A stretch of DNA of 30,403 bases from a virus, in IMG/VR virus record IMGVR_UViG_3300030106_002269, positions 1 through 30,403 of that record. The stretch is one strand, 5' to 3'. Both the position numbers and the translations under genes were made by a program. Shown here piece by piece: positions 28,209 through 30,403 of the stretch. Each line of letters opens with the position of its first letter. The first letter of the stretch is position 1. Below the pieces are notes generated by a model, which saw nothing but the letters and a program-made list of their open reading frames with translations, was not told the origin of the DNA and did not search any database.

Positions 28209-30170
28209 ATGCTAGATAAAGAAGAATATTCCAACGAACAGACTGTAGAATCGTGGGTTATGGAGAAATGTAATCACTGGCGTGACCATTTCACTAATAA
28301 CTATGAAGAAAAGTTTGATGAGTACAATCGTCTTTGGCGTGGTCACTTTTCCGAAGAAGATAAAACCCGAAACTCAGAACGCTCCAAAATTATCTCCCCT
28401 GCCCTACAACAAGCGGTTGAATCGGCTGTTGCTGAGATTGAAGAAGCTACTTTTGGTCGTGGAACATTCTTTGATATTCGTGACGATATGCGTGACGAAC
28501 AACCTCAAGACGTAATTTTCCTTAGAAATCAACTACATAAAGACTTTAAGAAGACAAAGGTTAGAAAGTCGGTAGCTGAATGTCTTTTGAATAGTGCTAT
28601 TTATGGTACGGGTATTGCTGAAATCGTCATTGAAGAAGAAAAAGAAATGCGTCCTGCGACTCAGCCTATCATGGAAGGTCAAATGCAAGCGGTTGGTGTC
28701 AACATTGTGGACAGAACAGTGTGTAAACTACGCCCTGTACAGCCTAGAAACTTCTTAATTGACCCTGTGGCTACCTCTGTAGAAGACGCTATTGGCGTGG
28801 CTATAGACGAATTTGTCCCTTATCACCAAGTAGAACAGCTACAGGAGTCAGGAGTTTACCGAGAAGCGGATTTACGCTTTGATTACTACGACAATGACCT
28901 TAATGCTGACCCTGAACTGACTGACCAACCTGACGAAAAGATCAGATTGACCAAGTATTACGGGCTTATTCCTAAGTTCTTGATGGAAAAAGAAGAAGAT
29001 TTTGAAGCGGATGAGGATGATGGACACTACATTGAGTCTATTGTAGTTGTGGCTAACGGTGGAATCCTGCTAAAAGCTGAACGAAATGCTTTTATGATGA
29101 ATGACCGCCCTGTTGTAGCCTTCCCTTGGGATATAGTTCCAGGCCGTTTCTTTGGTAGGGGTATTTGTGAAAAGGGTTATAACTCTCAAAAAGCCCTTGA
29201 TGCGGAGCTTAGAGCCAGAATAGATGCCTTGGCATTGACTGTTCACCCCATGATGGCTATGGATGCTACCCGATTACCTAGAGGTTCTAATAATGAGATT
29301 AGACCTGGAAAAGTATTACTAACTAATGGTGATCCTAGAGAAGTGCTACAGCCCTTTAATTTTGGGCAGGTGGGACAGATTACCTTTGCTCAAGCAGATG
29401 CCCTTCAGAAGATGGTACAGACCGCTACAGGGGCGATAGATTCAGCAGGTATTCCAGGTTCTATCAATGGAGAAGCTACCGCTGCGGGTATCTCAATGTC
29501 TTTAGGGGCTATTATAAAGCGTCATAAACGCACATTGATTAACTTCCAAGAATCATTTCTTATTCCTTTTGTTCAGAAGATAGCCTATCGGTATATGCAG
29601 TTTGAGGCTGAAACTTATCCGGTAAGTGATTATGAATTTGAAGTCACCTCGTCACTAGGCATTATCGCTAGGGAATACGAAGTTACTCAGTTAGTACAAC
29701 TACTACAGACTATGGGTTCTGACTCTCCACTATATCCGGTGTTGATACAGTCTATTATCGACAATATGAACATATCTAACCGTGAGCAACTGCAACAGAT
29801 TATTGCTCAGGCTAGTCAGCCTAATCCACAGGCACAGGAAGCTCAACAAGCCGAACTACAGGCTAGGCTACAGTTTCAAGCCTCTCAGACTAATGCGCTC
29901 AATGGACAGGCTCTGGAGTCACAAGCAAGGGCTGAGAAGATTACTCAGGAGACTAAAGCGATTCCTGTTGAGCTTGAGATTGACCAAATTAACGCTGCAA
30001 CCAAAAACCTGAAGGCGGGTGACGCTGATGACAAGGAGTTTGAACGCAGAATGAAGGTAACGGAGAAGTTACTTCAGGAAAGAAAACTTAACCTAGACGC
30101 TGCTATTAGGGCAGATCAGGCAGATACTAACCGAGCAAGACAACAGCCTACGGAGAACCTTCCTAACTAA
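28209..30170 (+). CDS. Portal protein
   Basis: The start is set at ATG 28209, immediately after the large terminase stop and 6 bases after an AGGG, giving 653 residues. An upstream in-frame ATG lies inside terL. Recognisable segments are RSKIISPALQQAVESAVAEI near the start, RPVQPRNFLIDPVATSVEDA, WDIVPGRFFGRGICEKGYNS, GAIDSAGIPGSINGEATAAG and a Gln/Ala-rich helical C-terminus. This is the podovirus/SU10-type portal (order: terL, portal), forming the dodecameric ring through which DNA passes. The long Gln-rich tail is probably the barrel or a flexible end. Confidence 0.88.
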   Translation: MLDKEEYSNEQTVESWVMEKCNHWRDHFTNNYEEKFDEYNRLWRGHFSEEDKTRNSERSKIISPALQQAVESAVAEIEEATFGRGTFFDIRDDMRDEQPQDVIFLRNQLHKDFKKTKVRKSVAECLLNSAIYGTGIAEIVIEEEKEMRPATQPIMEGQMQAVGVNIVDRTVCKLRPVQPRNFLIDPVATSVEDAIGVAIDEFVPYHQVEQLQESGVYREADLRFDYYDNDLNADPELTDQPDEKIRLTKYYGLIPKFLMEKEEDFEADEDDGHYIESIVVVANGGILLKAERNAFMMNDRPVVAFPWDIVPGRFFGRGICEKGYNSQKALDAELRARIDALALTVHPMMAMDATRLPRGSNNEIRPGKVLLTNGDPREVLQPFNFGQVGQITFAQADALQKMVQTATGAIDSAGIPGSINGEATAAGISMSLGAIIKRHKRTLINFQESFLIPFVQKIAYRYMQFEAETYPVSDYEFEVTSSLGIIAREYEVTQLVQLLQTMGSDSPLYPVLIQSIIDNMNISNREQLQQIIAQASQPNPQAQEAQQAELQARLQFQASQTNALNGQALESQARAEKITQETKAIPVELEIDQINAATKNLKAGDADDKEFERRMKVTEKLLQERKLNLDAAIRADQADTNRARQQPTENLPN

Positions 30171-30403
30171 TGAGTGTTGAATCAATAGGAAAGCAACTTG
30201 AAGAGTATGAGTCGGATAGAGATTCGGCTTATGCAGAAATGTTTAGCACACAAGGCTGGAAGTATTTGATGGAATATTTGACTCAGCAAGCAACAAGGGC
30301 TGATTCAATAGAGAACATTGATAGCATGGAAGAGCTACATTTAAATCGAGGGAAATTAAAAATTATTGCGCTGTTGTTGAATTTAGAAGCAACAACGGAG
30401 CAT
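30170..30403 (+). CDS. Hypothetical protein downstream of portal, 3' truncated
   Basis: Only the first 78 codons are in the window: MSVESIGKQLEEYESDRDSA, a helical Tyr/Glu-rich part (WKYLMEYLTQQATRADSIEN), and MEELHLNRGKLKIIALLLNL at the edge. Its start overlaps the portal stop (TAATG). A small helical protein in this position commonly precedes the scaffold and capsid genes; which family it is cannot be told from the fragment. Confidence 0.65.
   Translation, partial: MSVESIGKQLEEYESDRDSAYAEMFSTQGWKYLMEYLTQQATRADSIENIDSMEELHLNRGKLKIIALLLNLEATTEH

Overview
The window is part of the genome of a tailed double-stranded DNA phage (Caudoviricetes). The structural genes point to a short-tailed, podovirus-like virion: an SU10-type adaptor, a nozzle-like protein, large internal proteins and several fibre proteins. 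AT-richness, very compact packing with ATGA overlaps, and small marine-phage-type proteins (GP88-like, DUF5824-like, Lys-rich peptides) suggest an uncultured, probably marine, proteobacterial phage. The host is not determinable from sequence. No integrase, DNA polymerase or major capsid protein is visible. The left edge cuts a fibre gene, and the right edge cuts a gene just after the portal, so the head genes probably lie outside the window.

Layout. (1) 3-15016, plus strand: late genes. These are fibre proteins, a tail-assembly-chaperone-like protein, a class 3 lipase, a lipoprotein, a 3-TM holin, the adaptor, the nozzle, a short fibre-like protein and three large probable internal/ejection proteins. 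(2) 15003-25004, minus strand: early genes. From left to right these are NinG-like, a protein carrying an RNA-polymerase alpha C-terminal domain, a staphylococcal-type nuclease, a small coiled coil, NinB-like, an XRE-type HTH, SSB, a probable annealing protein, a zinc-ribbon protein, P-like and O-like replication proteins, a guide-RNA array, its Nop-domain protein, and many small proteins. (3) 25328-30403, plus strand: small terminase, lysozyme, tiny basic proteins, large terminase, portal.

The outstanding feature is at 19581-20783. A 288-residue protein would usually be called an IS110-family transposase. It has only the C-terminal Nop/Transposase_20-like region and no RuvC or HNH nuclease. 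Its stop codon is followed within three bases by a strictly periodic array of two alternating 9-base repeats separated by 9-base unique spacers, with a period of exactly 36. This is the architecture of a TIGR-Tas system (tandem interspaced guide RNA, reported in 2025) of the nuclease-less TasA type. It lies inside the early operon, between two small upstream proteins and the replication genes.

Other notable points are a predicted membrane-anchored coiled-coil protein ending in an RNA polymerase alpha-CTD with key DNA-contact residues kept; a 380-base intergenic stretch (21942-22318) full of hairpins, with a plus-strand promoter and terminator that suggest a small RNA; a probable leaderless small-terminase transcript; and a lysozyme with His at the position of catalytic Thr26 of T4 lysozyme. 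The early strand uses a stereotyped AAAGGAGAAT-type ribosome binding site, while many late genes rely on overlap coupling. All functional assignments are from reading the translated sequence; no database search was run.
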